NCBI RefSeq assembly: GCF_038446955.1
Contig: NZ_CP151803.1
Coordinates: forward strand, 7,006,001 to 7,070,000
Reading direction: 5' to 3'
Source of the DNA: Pedobacter sp. FW305-3-2-15-E-R2A2
GTDB taxonomy: Bacteria; Bacteroidota; Bacteroidia; Sphingobacteriales; Sphingobacteriaceae
Length of the DNA: 64,000 nucleotides
The notes below the pieces were generated by a model. That model ran no database searches and was not told the DNA's origin. It saw only the letters and a program-made list of their open reading frames with translations. How positions within the stretch are numbered: the stretch's first letter is position 1; every line of letters starts with the position of its first letter. Of the stretch, positions 48,401 to 57,882 are shown one piece after another. The position numbers and the translations under genes were made by a program.

Positions 48401-48622
48401 AGAGAATGCCAGTTCTTTTGTGCCAGTTGGAACTACTAAAGAGTATCGGCCATCTCCACCCGTTTGTGTACCGCCTTTGGCGCCAACGATTTTCACGCTA
48501 ACACCCGGGAGTGGCTTGCCATCTTCCTGATCTGTAACAGTACCAGTAATTGTTCGGTCTTGTGCCATCGCTGTGCCCGCGACAAACATCAAAATGAACA
48601 AACTTTGTAAAAGTTTTTTCAT
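45458..48622 (-). CDS. SusC/RagA family TonB-dependent transporter (pair 2)
   Basis: A 1054-residue transporter with signal peptide ending AMAQ (residue 20), a carboxypeptidase-regulatory-like domain (DRTITGTVTDQEDGKPLPGV), a plug (LKGASSAAIYGPDAVNGVI, VITTKKGKED) and a barrel. There is no STN domain. The first 36 coding bases are identical in DNA to those of the pair-3 susC. It probably transports the same class of ligand as its neighbours, with changed specificity, but this cannot be proved here. Confidence 0.92.
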   Translation of the reverse strand: MKKLLQSLFILMFVAGTAMAQDRTITGTVTDQEDGKPLPGVSVKIVGAKGGTQTGGDGRYSLVVPTGTKELAFSYLGYVTLNKQITSNVVNAVLNSDSQVLSEVVVTGALGIQRQKKELGYAATSLTNAEVNKAKPVNIANGLQGKVSGLNITTMNSGVFEDVKINLRGIRSLTGNNNPMLLLDGVQVPLTNLASLNPNDVESTTILKGASSAAIYGPDAVNGVIVITTKKGKEDSAAEITLSNSTQFSSISFFPKFQTKFGSGGPDPSRNLTAGYTGYENWSWGPAFDGSLQPVGKPFTDGTPQQMLPYTANNSRKEFFNTAATIQNDVSLRTATTYISLQDANVKGIVPDDESRRTGLRLNTTQKYGKLTTTAGVNYSQQNYNVFNDDAMGDYNAANNVGLNGGLMNLIFNTPAQIPITAYKDFRNNPYASYNGYFTDYGINPYIALDNWRTTGKRENLIANLDLKLKATDWLDFTYRAAITSNHVGERNISKGQTATPYGVTRGFVSVPQTVEEREYRYQQLSSEVFASFNKTFAEDFKVAGVLGSYLRQRDQRDTRVGASNLVIPGLYNISERTGELTGSSPASRSRLLSFYGSASLSYKGWANVEVTGRNDQTSVLGLNNNSFFYPGVSGSLVLTDAFPNLKDNDYLSFMKLRASWSKSGNADINPYLLAATYSQANGFPYGGVPGYTANNRTYDAELKPEFIKSSEVGLELGFLKDRISFEVSYFNQNNTNQIIPIAISNATGYTSYQINAASFVNKGVELDLGLTPLVTIKDVRINFKANASYNDSEIKSIYSGLDELFIGGFTSAGNYAIVGSPAFVFKATDYLRDPQGRVIVDANTGRPTADPVTKKLGRTMPVWIVGLNPSVRWKNLTFSALFEYKGGHYAYHDIGNAMAWTGVSEASATNNRERYVLPNSSYADPANPGQYIANTNVAIGDINSFYTGEYRDVATNFITKATSWRLREVSLGYDIPVKVLGNQKVIKGLSVAVTGRNLFLWVPKTNVYGDPDFTFGTTTGSNLGVSNSNVSGVADSKINPPVRTIGGSVVIKF

Positions 48623-48632
48623 AAAAATAAAA

Positions 48633-48649
48633 TTTAGGTTAGTTAATAG
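48633..48649 (-). promoter_or_regulatory. Conserved susC leader element, copy 2
   Basis: CTATTAACTAACCTAAA on the minus strand, ten bases before the susC start at 48622, identical to copy 1. Confidence 0.4.
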
Positions 48650-49403
48650 TAACCGAATATAGACGATTTAGTATGCGTGCATAACCAAATCTGATCGACC
48701 GCTGTATAAATGACAATTAAATGACACAACAAAGTGTAACAATTAACGCGATCATAGTTCAATTTTAAGATATTATGCTAAAGGATCACCTGAGCGCTGT
48801 TTTTATCCTAATAAAAAATAGTCAACAACATTGGAGATAATAAATAGCTAAAAATTGACACAGAATAGACAAAAAAACTCGACATTAATAATAATAAATC
48901 AAACAAAAACAAGTTGTTAGAAAAATAACAGATCAATGCCTCCTCAAATTATAGAAAAATTAGTCAACTAAATTTACAATGGCTTTTTGATCCCATTTTC
49001 ATTTCCAAAATCCATTTCACAGAAGATCATTGTCTTTTCCTCTACAAACTCTGCCTGACCGACAATCGATTTGAACAACCTATTTTACAAAAATGAAATA
49101 AACGTAACAGTTCTCCTACAGTACCTTAGCTGCTCTTTTAGACAAGCAACTGACACATCGCCTCAAAATCATCTTCAATCAGGAAATTGCCATAAGAGTT
49201 ACTCATTTATATCGCCACAGAGCTATCCAGGAGTCGGAATAAGCGCAGGCATCAGCTTTAGAATAGTGAATTTATAAAGACATCATCTGACCAATAAGGT
49301 CTATATAACGCAGGACTTCATTGATGGCCCATTAGCAGAAGCCGACATACACTTCCCTTCGAACCTTGAATGTCAGCGAGGAATAGATTCCCAGAAAACC
49401 AAC
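48650..49403. other. Long non-coding region between SusC/SusD operons 2 and 3
   Basis: About 750 A+T-rich bases with no credible gene. A short plus-strand frame (49071-49277) ends in a beta-barrel-like string (GVGISAGISFRI) and could be a gene remnant, but nothing upstream supports it. The region probably holds the promoter of the second operon. Confidence 0.5.
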
Positions 49404-49438
49404 AAAAAAGGGTCAGGAATATTCTTCCTGACCCTTTT
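49404..49438 (-). terminator. Rho-independent terminator of SusC/SusD operon 3
   Basis: A perfect 14-pair stem (AAAAGGGTCAGGAA with TTCCTGACCCTTTT, five-base loop) is followed on the minus strand by T residues. It lies 20 bases after the pair-3 susD stop. Confidence 0.9.
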
Positions 49439-49457
49439 CGAATTTTAATTAATAGCC

Positions 49458-50864
49458 TTAGTAGCCAGGATTCTGAGCTAGGTTCGGGTTTTTCTGAGTA
49501 TCATAAAAAGGAATCGGTAATACTACATAGTTGGAGCCGTAAGCTTGTGCTGCAGCAGTACTATGAGCTGGAATTCCACGTCCTGTACGTAAGAAATCGA
49601 ATTCTCCCTGACCTTCAAAAGCAAGTTCGATTCTTCTTTCTACGAGGATTTTAGCAATCAGTTCATCTTTTGTTGAAGCTGTAATCGGATCAGCTAATGA
49701 ACGTGCCCTAAGATTGTTTACAATCGTTAATGCATTTGCATCTACTGTCGAAGAAATATTTGCCAAAGCTTCCGCTTTAATCAACATAATTTCAGCGTAA
49801 CGAATTACAGGAACCCATTCAGATACACTCACATATTTGGTCGTATACAATAAACCTCCTTTAGAAGTGATCAAATTTTTAAACCTTAAATCTTTGGTTT
49901 GATCCATTAATCCAACGTACTCAGGGCTTACTGTAATATCTCCACGTAAACCTGGAGCATAGTGCTGTCCTAAAGCATGATTGGTATTCGGGTTATCACC
50001 TCCATTATGTGCAATAGAGAAAATACTCTCATTGGTCGTAAATAATCTGAAAGTTGTTGCCGGATCTGCGTTTAATGCATATTTACTACCGTCAAATTTG
50101 TTCGCATAAATCAGTGCATTTGGATAGTCTCCTTTATATAAATAAAGACGTGCCAACAAAGCTTGTGCAGCAGATTTTGTAGCGCGAGCGGTATTTTGCA
50201 AGGTCACATCATTATAATCAGCTGGCAGCTTTGCTTCCGCTTCTTTTAAATCCGTTTCCATTTGATTATATACTGCAGCAACAGTTGCTCTTGATACCTG
50301 AGTTCCTGAACCAAATGGATCTGATGCACTTTCCAGAATCAATGGAACACCTGGATGAGATGCTCCGGAAGTGAATTTGTATGGTTGTGCATATAGGTTC
50401 ACAAGATAGAAATAGCATAACGAGCGAATGAATTTAGCCTCGCCATTGTATTGATCTACTTTTGCAGCTGGTACAACACTACCTGCAGCAGCCATATTCT
50501 TTAAGAATAAATTGGCTTCTCCAATTGTGCGGTACGCTCCCTGCCATGCAGTGTTAGCATAAGCGTTGTTAGAAGTTACCGGGCTAAATAAAGCCAGGTC
50601 TCCGAAAAAAGATGCAGGATTAACATCTATACCTCTTTGATCTGCATAGATCAAAACCCTTCCACCGAAGAACTCCGGATTCTGCAATTGATCATACATT
50701 CCGACAGAAGCTTTCTCTATACGGTCAGGACTGGAGAAAGCATCACCCGGCGCCAGATTCGAGAAAGGCTCTTCAAAAATTTGCTTTTGGCAAGAGCCCA
50801 TTGCCAAAACCATGACAGCAGCTAATGCTATATTTATCGTTTTATATGTATTTAAAATTTTCAT
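49458..50864 (-). CDS. SusD/RagB family outer-membrane lipoprotein (pair 3)
   Basis: A 468-residue lipoprotein with a lipobox (VLAMGSC near residue 25). Typical SusD features are AKFIRSLCYFYLVNLYAQPY, RYAEIMLIKAEALANI, ILVERRIELAFEGQGEFDFLR and the C-terminal IPFYDTQKNPNLAQNPGY. It lies 12 bases after the susC stop. No enzyme or regulator gene is adjacent. Confidence 0.93.
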   Translation of the reverse strand: MKILNTYKTINIALAAVMVLAMGSCQKQIFEEPFSNLAPGDAFSSPDRIEKASVGMYDQLQNPEFFGGRVLIYADQRGIDVNPASFFGDLALFSPVTSNNAYANTAWQGAYRTIGEANLFLKNMAAAGSVVPAAKVDQYNGEAKFIRSLCYFYLVNLYAQPYKFTSGASHPGVPLILESASDPFGSGTQVSRATVAAVYNQMETDLKEAEAKLPADYNDVTLQNTARATKSAAQALLARLYLYKGDYPNALIYANKFDGSKYALNADPATTFRLFTTNESIFSIAHNGGDNPNTNHALGQHYAPGLRGDITVSPEYVGLMDQTKDLRFKNLITSKGGLLYTTKYVSVSEWVPVIRYAEIMLIKAEALANISSTVDANALTIVNNLRARSLADPITASTKDELIAKILVERRIELAFEGQGEFDFLRTGRGIPAHSTAAAQAYGSNYVVLPIPFYDTQKNPNLAQNPGY

Positions 50865-50876
50865 ATGACCTTCTAA

Positions 50877-53800
50877 TTAAAATGTTGCATTTAAACCCAA
50901 AGTATATGTTCTCGGCTGTGGAATAGCACGGTTATCATATCCGGTAGCGATGTTAGTATTGTTCCTGTTTGAATTCACCTCTGGATCAATACCACTGTAG
51001 TTGGTGATTACAAATGCATTGTATACCTGAGCAGAGATTCTCAAATTAGACAATCCAACTTTTTCAGCCCATTGTCTCTTCAATCTGTATCCAAGAGAAA
51101 CAGTTCTTAATCTTAAGAAATCACCTTTTTCAAGGAATCTTGTTGAAATCTGATTTGAAGGGCTATCACCACTTGACAAACGTGGAACATTGGTAACCTG
51201 ACCTGGAGTTGTCCAGCGATCAAGGATACGTGACTCATTGTTTTGGAATGTATTGGTTAACAAGCCAGACAAAGTAGAATTATAAAGATAGTTTCCACCC
51301 TGATAAACAAGAGATAGATTCAAATCAAAATCTTTATAAGTAAAAGTATTGTCTAAACCTCCGTAAAAAGTAGGAGTTCCTGTTTTACCGTCCATATAAA
51401 CCTGATCAGCGGCACCTAAACTAGTAACAGTTCCGTCATCCAAAGTGTATTTCTGAGTTACCTGATTCCAGGTTTTTTTGGTTACACCATCTGCTCCATA
51501 CCACTGAGGGTATCCAGTCTGAGGATCAACACCTGCCCATTGAATTAATTTATAAGTTCCAAGAGCACGGCCTACACTTGCAACAGTAGATGCAGATGCG
51601 ATATCGGCATTGTTGTTTGTAGCAACCAATTCAGTCACTTTGTTCTTTACATGAGTATAGTTGAAAGAGGAAGTCCAGGAGAAATCTTTGTTCTTGATGT
51701 TAACCGTGTTGATTGTAATCTCGAAACCTTTATTTGTCATGGAACCAATATTGCTCAGAATGCTTGATCCCGGAACTCCAACAGTATGTAATACAGGAGC
51801 ATTTAAGATAAGGTCTGAAACATCCGTGCTAAAGTAATCCGCAGTTAAGCTAATACGTTTATCAAGAACGCTCATGTCAAATCCAACATTGAACTTTTTA
51901 GATGTTTCCCATTTCAACTTTGGATTTCCAAGCTGAGTACTGGAGAAACCGTTGATAGAAGTATAAGAACCTCCGCCATACAATGTTCTTGCTGCATAAG
52001 CACCAACACCTCTTGAGTTTCCTACTAAACCGTAACTACCTCTAACTTTTAAATAGCTGATGTATTTGTTCTCTTTAAGAAAAGATTCCTCAGAAGCAAT
52101 CCATCCTGCAGACACACTTGGAAATTTACCCCATTTATTTGCATCTCCGAAGCCTGAATAAGCATCTGCTCTGAATGCACCTTCAACAAAATATCTGTCG
52201 TTATACGTATAACCTGCACGGCCAAAATACGATTCAAGACCAGTAGATTCCATAGAACCACCTGAAGCCAATAATAAATCTCCTGTATTAGGATCTGATC
52301 CTGTATAAGTGTTATCAATAATGTGCTGGAAGAAAGGATCTGCAAAGTTTGCTCCAGAAGCATAGATTTGCTGCTCTTTCATATACTGATATTCCGCACC
52401 AGCAGTTAAGCTGATTCTATGCTTCTCTGCTACTGTTTTATCATAGGTAGCAAAGTTTTGCCAAACCCATTGGTTACGGTTTAAAAAGTTATCCTGAACC
52501 AATCCATTGTAAGAAAGACCCAATCCGGCAATTAAAGGATTAGAATACTGATCTTCAAAGTTTTGTTGATAATCAACACCGTATTTCGAGGTGATTCTTA
52601 ACCCTGCGATAGGAGAAACTTCAATAAAAGCATTACCTATAAAATTCTGAGGCGTGTTTTGATTTCTTTGCAAGTCAATAGTAGCAATCGGATTATATAC
52701 CCTGTTGCCAATTAAACTAGCTCCATTTACTGTAGTAATGTTATTTCCAAGTCCTAAATAACCAATAGGAGTTGAAGCGGTAAGATTATATCCTTTTGGC
52801 CCCTTTGGATCATAAACTGAAACTGTCGGGATTGCATTATATCCTGAAATCGCAGCACCCGCTAAGTAACCATCGGTCAACAAACCATAGTTAATACTTT
52901 TAGTATAGGAAAGTTCTACCCCTGAACGCAACCATTTTTTAGGTTTCACAGATAAATTGATACGGGCAGCCCCTGTTTTCAATTTATTACCATAAAGGAT
53001 ACCTGATTGATCAGCATATCTGGCAGATCCGTAATAAGTTGCTTTATCGCTACCACCTGAAATGGAAACAGTGTTATCATAAGAAGTTCCGGTACGGAAA
53101 ATCTCTTTCATCCAATCTGTTCTGTCAGGAACTCCATCGCCATCAATATCACTGTCTTTCGCAACCACAGGAGCTGTTGCTCCAAACTTATTCTTAACCT
53201 TCTCATTGGCGATCATATTAAAATCATCTCCATTTAACAGGTTTGGTTTGTTTGCAGCTGTAGCAAAGTTCAGTTTAGAATCGAATGTGATCTGTGTAGT
53301 TCCGTTTTTACCTTTTTTAGTCGTTACTAAAATTACACCATTTGCTGCACGTGAACCGTATAATACAGCAGCACCTGCATCTTTTAATACTTCAATAGAC
53401 TCGATGTCGTTTGGATTGATTAAAGAAAGAGGATCAAAACGCGTTCCGTTACCACTATTAAAGGTATTTAGATTCTCTCTTGTATTGGCTGGAATCCCGT
53501 CAATAACCACTAATGGCAATGAACTTGTAGAGATCGAGTTTACACCCCTTATTCTGATAGACACACCGTCGGCCAATGTACCGCCTGCACTGGAGATCTG
53601 AACACCGGCAGTCTTACCGGAAAGTGCTTTCGCAAAACTCTCTACCGGTTGCTCCGCAAGCTGACTTCCGGTAACTTTACCAATTGCTCCGTTTACATCC
53701 TTAACAGATCTTGTTCCATATCCTACCACAACCACTTCTGATAAGGCTTTCGAATCTGAAACTAAGCTTACGTTAATTACGCTGCCAGCACCCAATGGTC

Positions 53801-54047
53801 TAAGCTGAGTTAAATAGCCAAGATAAGAGAATTCAATTGACGGTGTTGCCGAAGGAACACTTAATGAATACCGGCCATCTCCACCACTCTGAGTTCCGAC
53901 TTTAGCACCCTTAATCCTTATAGTTACTCCCGGAAGTGGCTTGCCATCTTCCTGATCTGTAACCATACCTGTCACTGTTCGATCCTGAGCTATCGCAGAT
54001 CCTGCGATGAACATCAAAATGAACAAACTTTGTAAAAGTTTTTTCAT
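50877..54047 (-). CDS. SusC/RagA family TonB-dependent transporter (pair 3)
   Basis: A 1056-residue transporter with signal peptide ending AIAQ (residue 20). The carboxypeptidase-regulatory-like domain, plug (LKDAGAAVLYGSRAANGVI, VTTKKGKNG) and barrel ending LGLNATF follow in order. It has no STN domain. Its N-terminal protein and DNA sequences are almost the same as those of pair 2, so these two are probably the most recent duplicates. A decayed susD lies upstream (54562-55060). Confidence 0.92.
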   Translation of the reverse strand: MKKLLQSLFILMFIAGSAIAQDRTVTGMVTDQEDGKPLPGVTIRIKGAKVGTQSGGDGRYSLSVPSATPSIEFSYLGYLTQLRPLGAGSVINVSLVSDSKALSEVVVVGYGTRSVKDVNGAIGKVTGSQLAEQPVESFAKALSGKTAGVQISSAGGTLADGVSIRIRGVNSISTSSLPLVVIDGIPANTRENLNTFNSGNGTRFDPLSLINPNDIESIEVLKDAGAAVLYGSRAANGVILVTTKKGKNGTTQITFDSKLNFATAANKPNLLNGDDFNMIANEKVKNKFGATAPVVAKDSDIDGDGVPDRTDWMKEIFRTGTSYDNTVSISGGSDKATYYGSARYADQSGILYGNKLKTGAARINLSVKPKKWLRSGVELSYTKSINYGLLTDGYLAGAAISGYNAIPTVSVYDPKGPKGYNLTASTPIGYLGLGNNITTVNGASLIGNRVYNPIATIDLQRNQNTPQNFIGNAFIEVSPIAGLRITSKYGVDYQQNFEDQYSNPLIAGLGLSYNGLVQDNFLNRNQWVWQNFATYDKTVAEKHRISLTAGAEYQYMKEQQIYASGANFADPFFQHIIDNTYTGSDPNTGDLLLASGGSMESTGLESYFGRAGYTYNDRYFVEGAFRADAYSGFGDANKWGKFPSVSAGWIASEESFLKENKYISYLKVRGSYGLVGNSRGVGAYAARTLYGGGSYTSINGFSSTQLGNPKLKWETSKKFNVGFDMSVLDKRISLTADYFSTDVSDLILNAPVLHTVGVPGSSILSNIGSMTNKGFEITINTVNIKNKDFSWTSSFNYTHVKNKVTELVATNNNADIASASTVASVGRALGTYKLIQWAGVDPQTGYPQWYGADGVTKKTWNQVTQKYTLDDGTVTSLGAADQVYMDGKTGTPTFYGGLDNTFTYKDFDLNLSLVYQGGNYLYNSTLSGLLTNTFQNNESRILDRWTTPGQVTNVPRLSSGDSPSNQISTRFLEKGDFLRLRTVSLGYRLKRQWAEKVGLSNLRISAQVYNAFVITNYSGIDPEVNSNRNNTNIATGYDNRAIPQPRTYTLGLNATF

Positions 54048-54561
54048 AAAAAATTAAAATTAGGTTAGTTATTAGGGGCTGAAGATAACTAAACACTGTA
54101 TTCCCACAACCTGTATAATTACTCAAAAAAGCATAAATGACAAAGTAATGACATTAAATTATCTTTATAAATAAATTAAAAAACACCATAAAAACAATTA
54201 TTATTTCGTATAATCTTAAAAAAACTTCTATTATTCTTCTAAAACACCCCAAAAACAGAAGATTCGCAATATTGTTTTCAAAAAAAACCATATTTCTTAT
54301 AAGACAACATTTATGTAACAAATTACACGATTAAATATAATAGAAAAAATAATCTGCAAATATCCCACAGTCACAGTACTTTATCTGCAAGCAATCTTCA
54401 ATACAAAAAAAACAGAAATCAGATTTCCTAATGACAACACAATTTACTCAATGATTAATAAAATAACCCTAAAGATTTTCAGCAATCTGAAAACTAAAAA
54501 GCTGTCACCCAAAGGTGACAAACGACGGCTAACATCCTAATTACAAAAACGTTAGAAAAAA
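54048..54561. other. Non-coding region upstream of the pair-3 susC
   Basis: About 510 very A+T-rich bases with no gene. It holds leader element copy 3 and a small hairpin (TGTCACC with GGTGACA, 54503-54520) without a T-run. Confidence 0.5.
54060..54075 (-). promoter_or_regulatory. Conserved susC leader element, copy 3
   Basis: CTAATAACTAACCTAA on the minus strand, 12 bases before the susC start at 54047. It differs from copies 1 and 2 at one position within the shared 16 bases. Confidence 0.35.
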
Positions 54562-55060
54562 TTAAGGATTTTGATCTGCGGAGGTCAATGCTTTGTTCGC
54601 ATCAAATTCTGCCTGGGGAATTTTAAATAAAAACTCATCACTTTTGGCAGGCATGCTCATTTTTATCGCAGTAGTACTATCGAGATTACTTCCTTTCCTG
54701 TCTAAAGGAAGCTTTAAGCGCCAAATATCAGCATACTTAAAGCCTTGAGCCTATAGCTCTATTTTTTCTTTGCAGCAATATCTTCGCAAGAATACCTTCA
54801 GCACCCGCCGACATCAGGCCTAAATTCTTTCTCGCTGCCTTTGTCATGACCGCTGCAGTATTCCAATCTTATATCGTTAAGGTAACCCTGGCATAAACAC
54901 CTTTGGTCACATTGAAATTGATATTTGATTTATTCGCCTGCTGCCCCGTCAGCAAAGGAACTACCATTTTTAGATCTGAAGTAATCGATGGGACACCTCT
55001 TTTGATGTTGTCCGTCCCTGGCGCTGCGCTGTTGAAGTCGTTGGCAATAAGGTTAATATG
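54562..55060 (-). pseudogene. Decayed SusD/RagB family gene (C-terminal part)
   Basis: Reading the minus strand by hand gives a SusD-like protein in pieces. From the 5' side: NLIANDFNSAAPGTDN, then VPLLTGQQ, NVTKGVYARVTLTI, DWNTAAVMTKAARKNLGLM, then GILAKILLQRK, IEL, AQGFKYADIWRLKLPLDRKG and, at the end, DEFLFKIPQAEFDANKAL. The order equals the central and C-terminal parts of SusD, including the end motif. It is broken by stop codons at 54869-54871 and 54751-54753, by a one-base insertion in an A-run near 54762-54767, and apparently by an internal deletion between GLM and GILAK. The N-terminus and any SusC partner are missing. It lies in the same orientation as the three intact pairs and looks like the remnant of a fourth. 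Confidence 0.75.
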
Positions 55061-55235
55061 CCCTTACTATCTTCATGACCTATATAAGTATGCTGAAAAA
55101 AGAACGATAAGTTATAAAAAGCAAAAGCCAGGTAAGTTAAAGTCTCACCTTCTGATACTGAATCTTATTCATTTTTTTTATTCTGATAAAGAAGGGAAAA
55201 CAAGAGATAACCAAGGGTCCCATAACCATTTGTTT

Positions 55236-55267
55236 TTTTCAAAAAAAGCGGAATCGGTTCCGCTTTT
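55236..55267 (-). terminator. Rho-independent terminator of the M14 peptidase gene
   Basis: AAAAGCGGAA and TTCCGCTTTT form a ten-pair stem with a four-base loop, followed on the minus strand by TTTTTTT. It lies 48 bases after the gene's stop. Confidence 0.85.
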
Positions 55268-55315
55268 GAAATTACCGATTTATTACAAATACTAAATCAA
55301 CAACAGACACACCTG

Positions 55316-57799
55316 TTAATCAATCAGAAACAAAGAATTCAAAAAAAGTTGCTTCCCATTCTCCCAGAAGGAGCGGAATAGTACGTCACTCCCCAGGTAA
55401 ACAACAGCCCCTTTTCCTATCGATTGCACGCCAAAGACCATTCCTGAACTCAGCTTCTTTACCACATTCTTTCCTGCCACACCTGCCACATAACTTCCGG
55501 TTTTCAAAACGCCTACATTCCATCCCCGGCTCAGATGCTCATACACCTTATCATCTGTTTTTAAGGCATAATAATAGCTTCCCAAACCAGCAGCCAATGG
55601 ATGACTATGGTCTAAATGGATTTTAAAGATGGCACCTGGAATCGCTTCTGATAAATCTCCCTGTTTTCTTCTTGCATACTCACTGGAATTGGTTCCACTA
55701 AGCTCTTCTTTCGGAAATTCCTTTCTTTTAATCTCGAACGGTTTCGCCTCATTCACATTCAGAATGGCATCTTCAAAAAGAATCACCTTCCCGCCAATCT
55801 TTAGCCAGTCTTCCAGTTTTCCGGCAACCTCATCTCCATAAGAACCATCCGGAACGACCAACACATTTACCTTATTGATGTCGAGATTGCCCATGTTTTT
55901 AGCATCAATCAAACTAATGGGATAATGGAGTTCCTGCTCAAAAAAGTGCCAGATCTCCCCTACACTTTGCGAAGAACTCTCCGGTCCTGCAATCACAGCC
56001 ACCTTTGGCGTAGTCAGGAGCCGGTAAGCGGAAGAACCAAAATCTTTCCCTTTATCCACGAAACCACCCGAAGCCGGATAGAAAGACATCTTCAGTTTTT
56101 TCTCAATTCCTATAATTTTAGCCTGCAGATCGGGAATTCCACGCTCATTCTCTGTTCTGTAAACCAATAAAGAACCTACTGCAAAATTACGGCTGCCGAG
56201 GCTAAATGCCTCCTCTGCAATTCTCACCTTTACATTCTCCTTTTGCAAAGCAATCAGCACCTGTGCATCCTCTATAGAATTCCATGGGAAAATCCAGGCA
56301 TAAGGCTTGGCAATGACCGGAAAAACTTCCTTCACCTCTTCCATCGCCGGATATCTCCCCTTTACAGATTCCGTAGTGGCATAAGCCGGGAGGCCATAAG
56401 CATAAGGTAATGCCCATGCAGTAATGTCATAAGTGTTCGAATCGCTGACCGAAGTTTGTGGCTCCAGTAATACATTGGCCAGCACAGCTTTCGCCTGTTG
56501 AAGATTCACCACCAAATCATTCCTTTCTACCTTGAAGCTTTCCGTTTTCTGCGTTTCAAAACTATAACCGCTTAAAGTTTTATCAAGCCCAAAGGCAAAT
56601 TCGATTTCATTCTTTTTCAAAAGACTGACCAACCGCTTTAACCGGCTTTTATTCTGCGCTTTGATCACATACGTTTTATAAAGCCCCGGAGGGGAACTGA
56701 TTCCGTTTTCGAAATACTTCTTAAACTCTTCAACAAGCTTCTCTGCATGCAGCGAAACCGTTTCCACTGTCGCCATTCCACTGGTAAAATGATGGTCTAT
56801 CCGGTCTTTTAAGGTCAGTGTATCCCCATCAAGGGTAACGACAGATAAACCCGCACTAATCCCCCCCTGCTCATAAGTCATGCCGATCGCACCATTATAT
56901 AAAGGGTAAGTATCTCCGTAAGAAGGGTATAATAAGTCGAATTGTTCTTTTGTAAAATATTGCCAGCCATTCTGATCAAAATACTTCGCATTGTTCTTTC
57001 CTACTGTGATTTGAAAATTCCGTTGCCATGGTGTAATGTCCTGATGAATCGGCTCCGCTGCGGGCGCAAAATAATAAGGCTCATTATAGCTTTGTTCGTG
57101 AAAATCAACATGTACCTGAGGCATCCATTCATGGTATAAAGCCAAACGTTGCTGAGTTTCTACCTGAGACTGCCAGGCCCAGTCCCTGTTCAGGTCAAAA
57201 TAATAATGATTGGAACGTCCACCCGGCCATGGTTCAGCATGTTCCCTGGACATCGGATTTGAATTTGGCTGAAAACCTGTTGCCGCCGAAAAGAAATTCA
57301 CGTAACGCTCTCTTCCATCTGGATTTAAACATGGATCAATGATGACTACCGTATTTTTTAACCAGCTTTGGATGTTTGGAACTTTACTATCTGTCAATGT
57401 ATATAGCATCTTTAAGGCCGTTTCCGTAGAACTGGCTTCATTTCCATGCACATTATAGCTCAACCAGAGCACCGCGGGCTGCCTTGACTTAGGAAACACC
57501 TTTTCTGCATTGCTCATGCTAACATTATTCTTCCTGATTGTTTCCAGATTATCCAGGTTTTCCTTAGCAGAAATGACGGCCACCAACAGCTCTCTGCCTT
57601 CGTAAGTCTTACCATATTTCTGAATTTTGACATTTTTATTTGCCCCTCCGATATATTTAAAATATTCCAGCACTTTATAATGAGGTGTAAAACGACTCCC
57701 TAAACTGTAGCCTAAAAACTCATCAGGCGACTTTATCTGCGCTTCAACGGACTTTCCAACAAAAAACAAGCATAAAAAAGAGAGGAAAAAGTATTTCAT
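55316..57799 (-). CDS. Secreted M14 family zinc carboxypeptidase
   Basis: An 827-residue exported metallopeptidase. The signal peptide ends VEAQ (near residue 20). The M14 domain covers about residues 30-350: NVHGNEASSTE carries the first zinc His and Glu, PDGRERY follows the substrate-binding region, and VHVDFHEQSYNEPYYF carries the third zinc ligand. The rest (about 400-827) has a glutamine-amidotransferase-like fold (VNVLVVPDGSYGDEVAGKL), as in long Bacteroidota members. It probably trims peptides outside the cytoplasm. The ATG at 57799 is chosen over a start three codons upstream. It is divergent from murF. Confidence 0.85.
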   Translation of the reverse strand: MKYFFLSFLCLFFVGKSVEAQIKSPDEFLGYSLGSRFTPHYKVLEYFKYIGGANKNVKIQKYGKTYEGRELLVAVISAKENLDNLETIRKNNVSMSNAEKVFPKSRQPAVLWLSYNVHGNEASSTETALKMLYTLTDSKVPNIQSWLKNTVVIIDPCLNPDGRERYVNFFSAATGFQPNSNPMSREHAEPWPGGRSNHYYFDLNRDWAWQSQVETQQRLALYHEWMPQVHVDFHEQSYNEPYYFAPAAEPIHQDITPWQRNFQITVGKNNAKYFDQNGWQYFTKEQFDLLYPSYGDTYPLYNGAIGMTYEQGGISAGLSVVTLDGDTLTLKDRIDHHFTSGMATVETVSLHAEKLVEEFKKYFENGISSPPGLYKTYVIKAQNKSRLKRLVSLLKKNEIEFAFGLDKTLSGYSFETQKTESFKVERNDLVVNLQQAKAVLANVLLEPQTSVSDSNTYDITAWALPYAYGLPAYATTESVKGRYPAMEEVKEVFPVIAKPYAWIFPWNSIEDAQVLIALQKENVKVRIAEEAFSLGSRNFAVGSLLVYRTENERGIPDLQAKIIGIEKKLKMSFYPASGGFVDKGKDFGSSAYRLLTTPKVAVIAGPESSSQSVGEIWHFFEQELHYPISLIDAKNMGNLDINKVNVLVVPDGSYGDEVAGKLEDWLKIGGKVILFEDAILNVNEAKPFEIKRKEFPKEELSGTNSSEYARRKQGDLSEAIPGAIFKIHLDHSHPLAAGLGSYYYALKTDDKVYEHLSRGWNVGVLKTGSYVAGVAGKNVVKKLSSGMVFGVQSIGKGAVVYLGSDVLFRSFWENGKQLFLNSLFLID

Positions 57800-57882
57800 A
57801 GTCAGCAATTAAGACTCCAAAATACTAAAGAATATTTTTTGTTTCTCTTTCATAGTGTAATTTTACCATATCATTTAGATTT

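Noticed and set aside
49071..49277. Short plus-strand open frame with a beta-barrel-like end
   Set aside because: No start context, no homologous upstream part and no recognisable domain; it lies in an A+T-rich gap.
54503..54520. Hairpin as terminator of the decayed susD
   Set aside because: The stem has seven pairs and no T-run on either strand.
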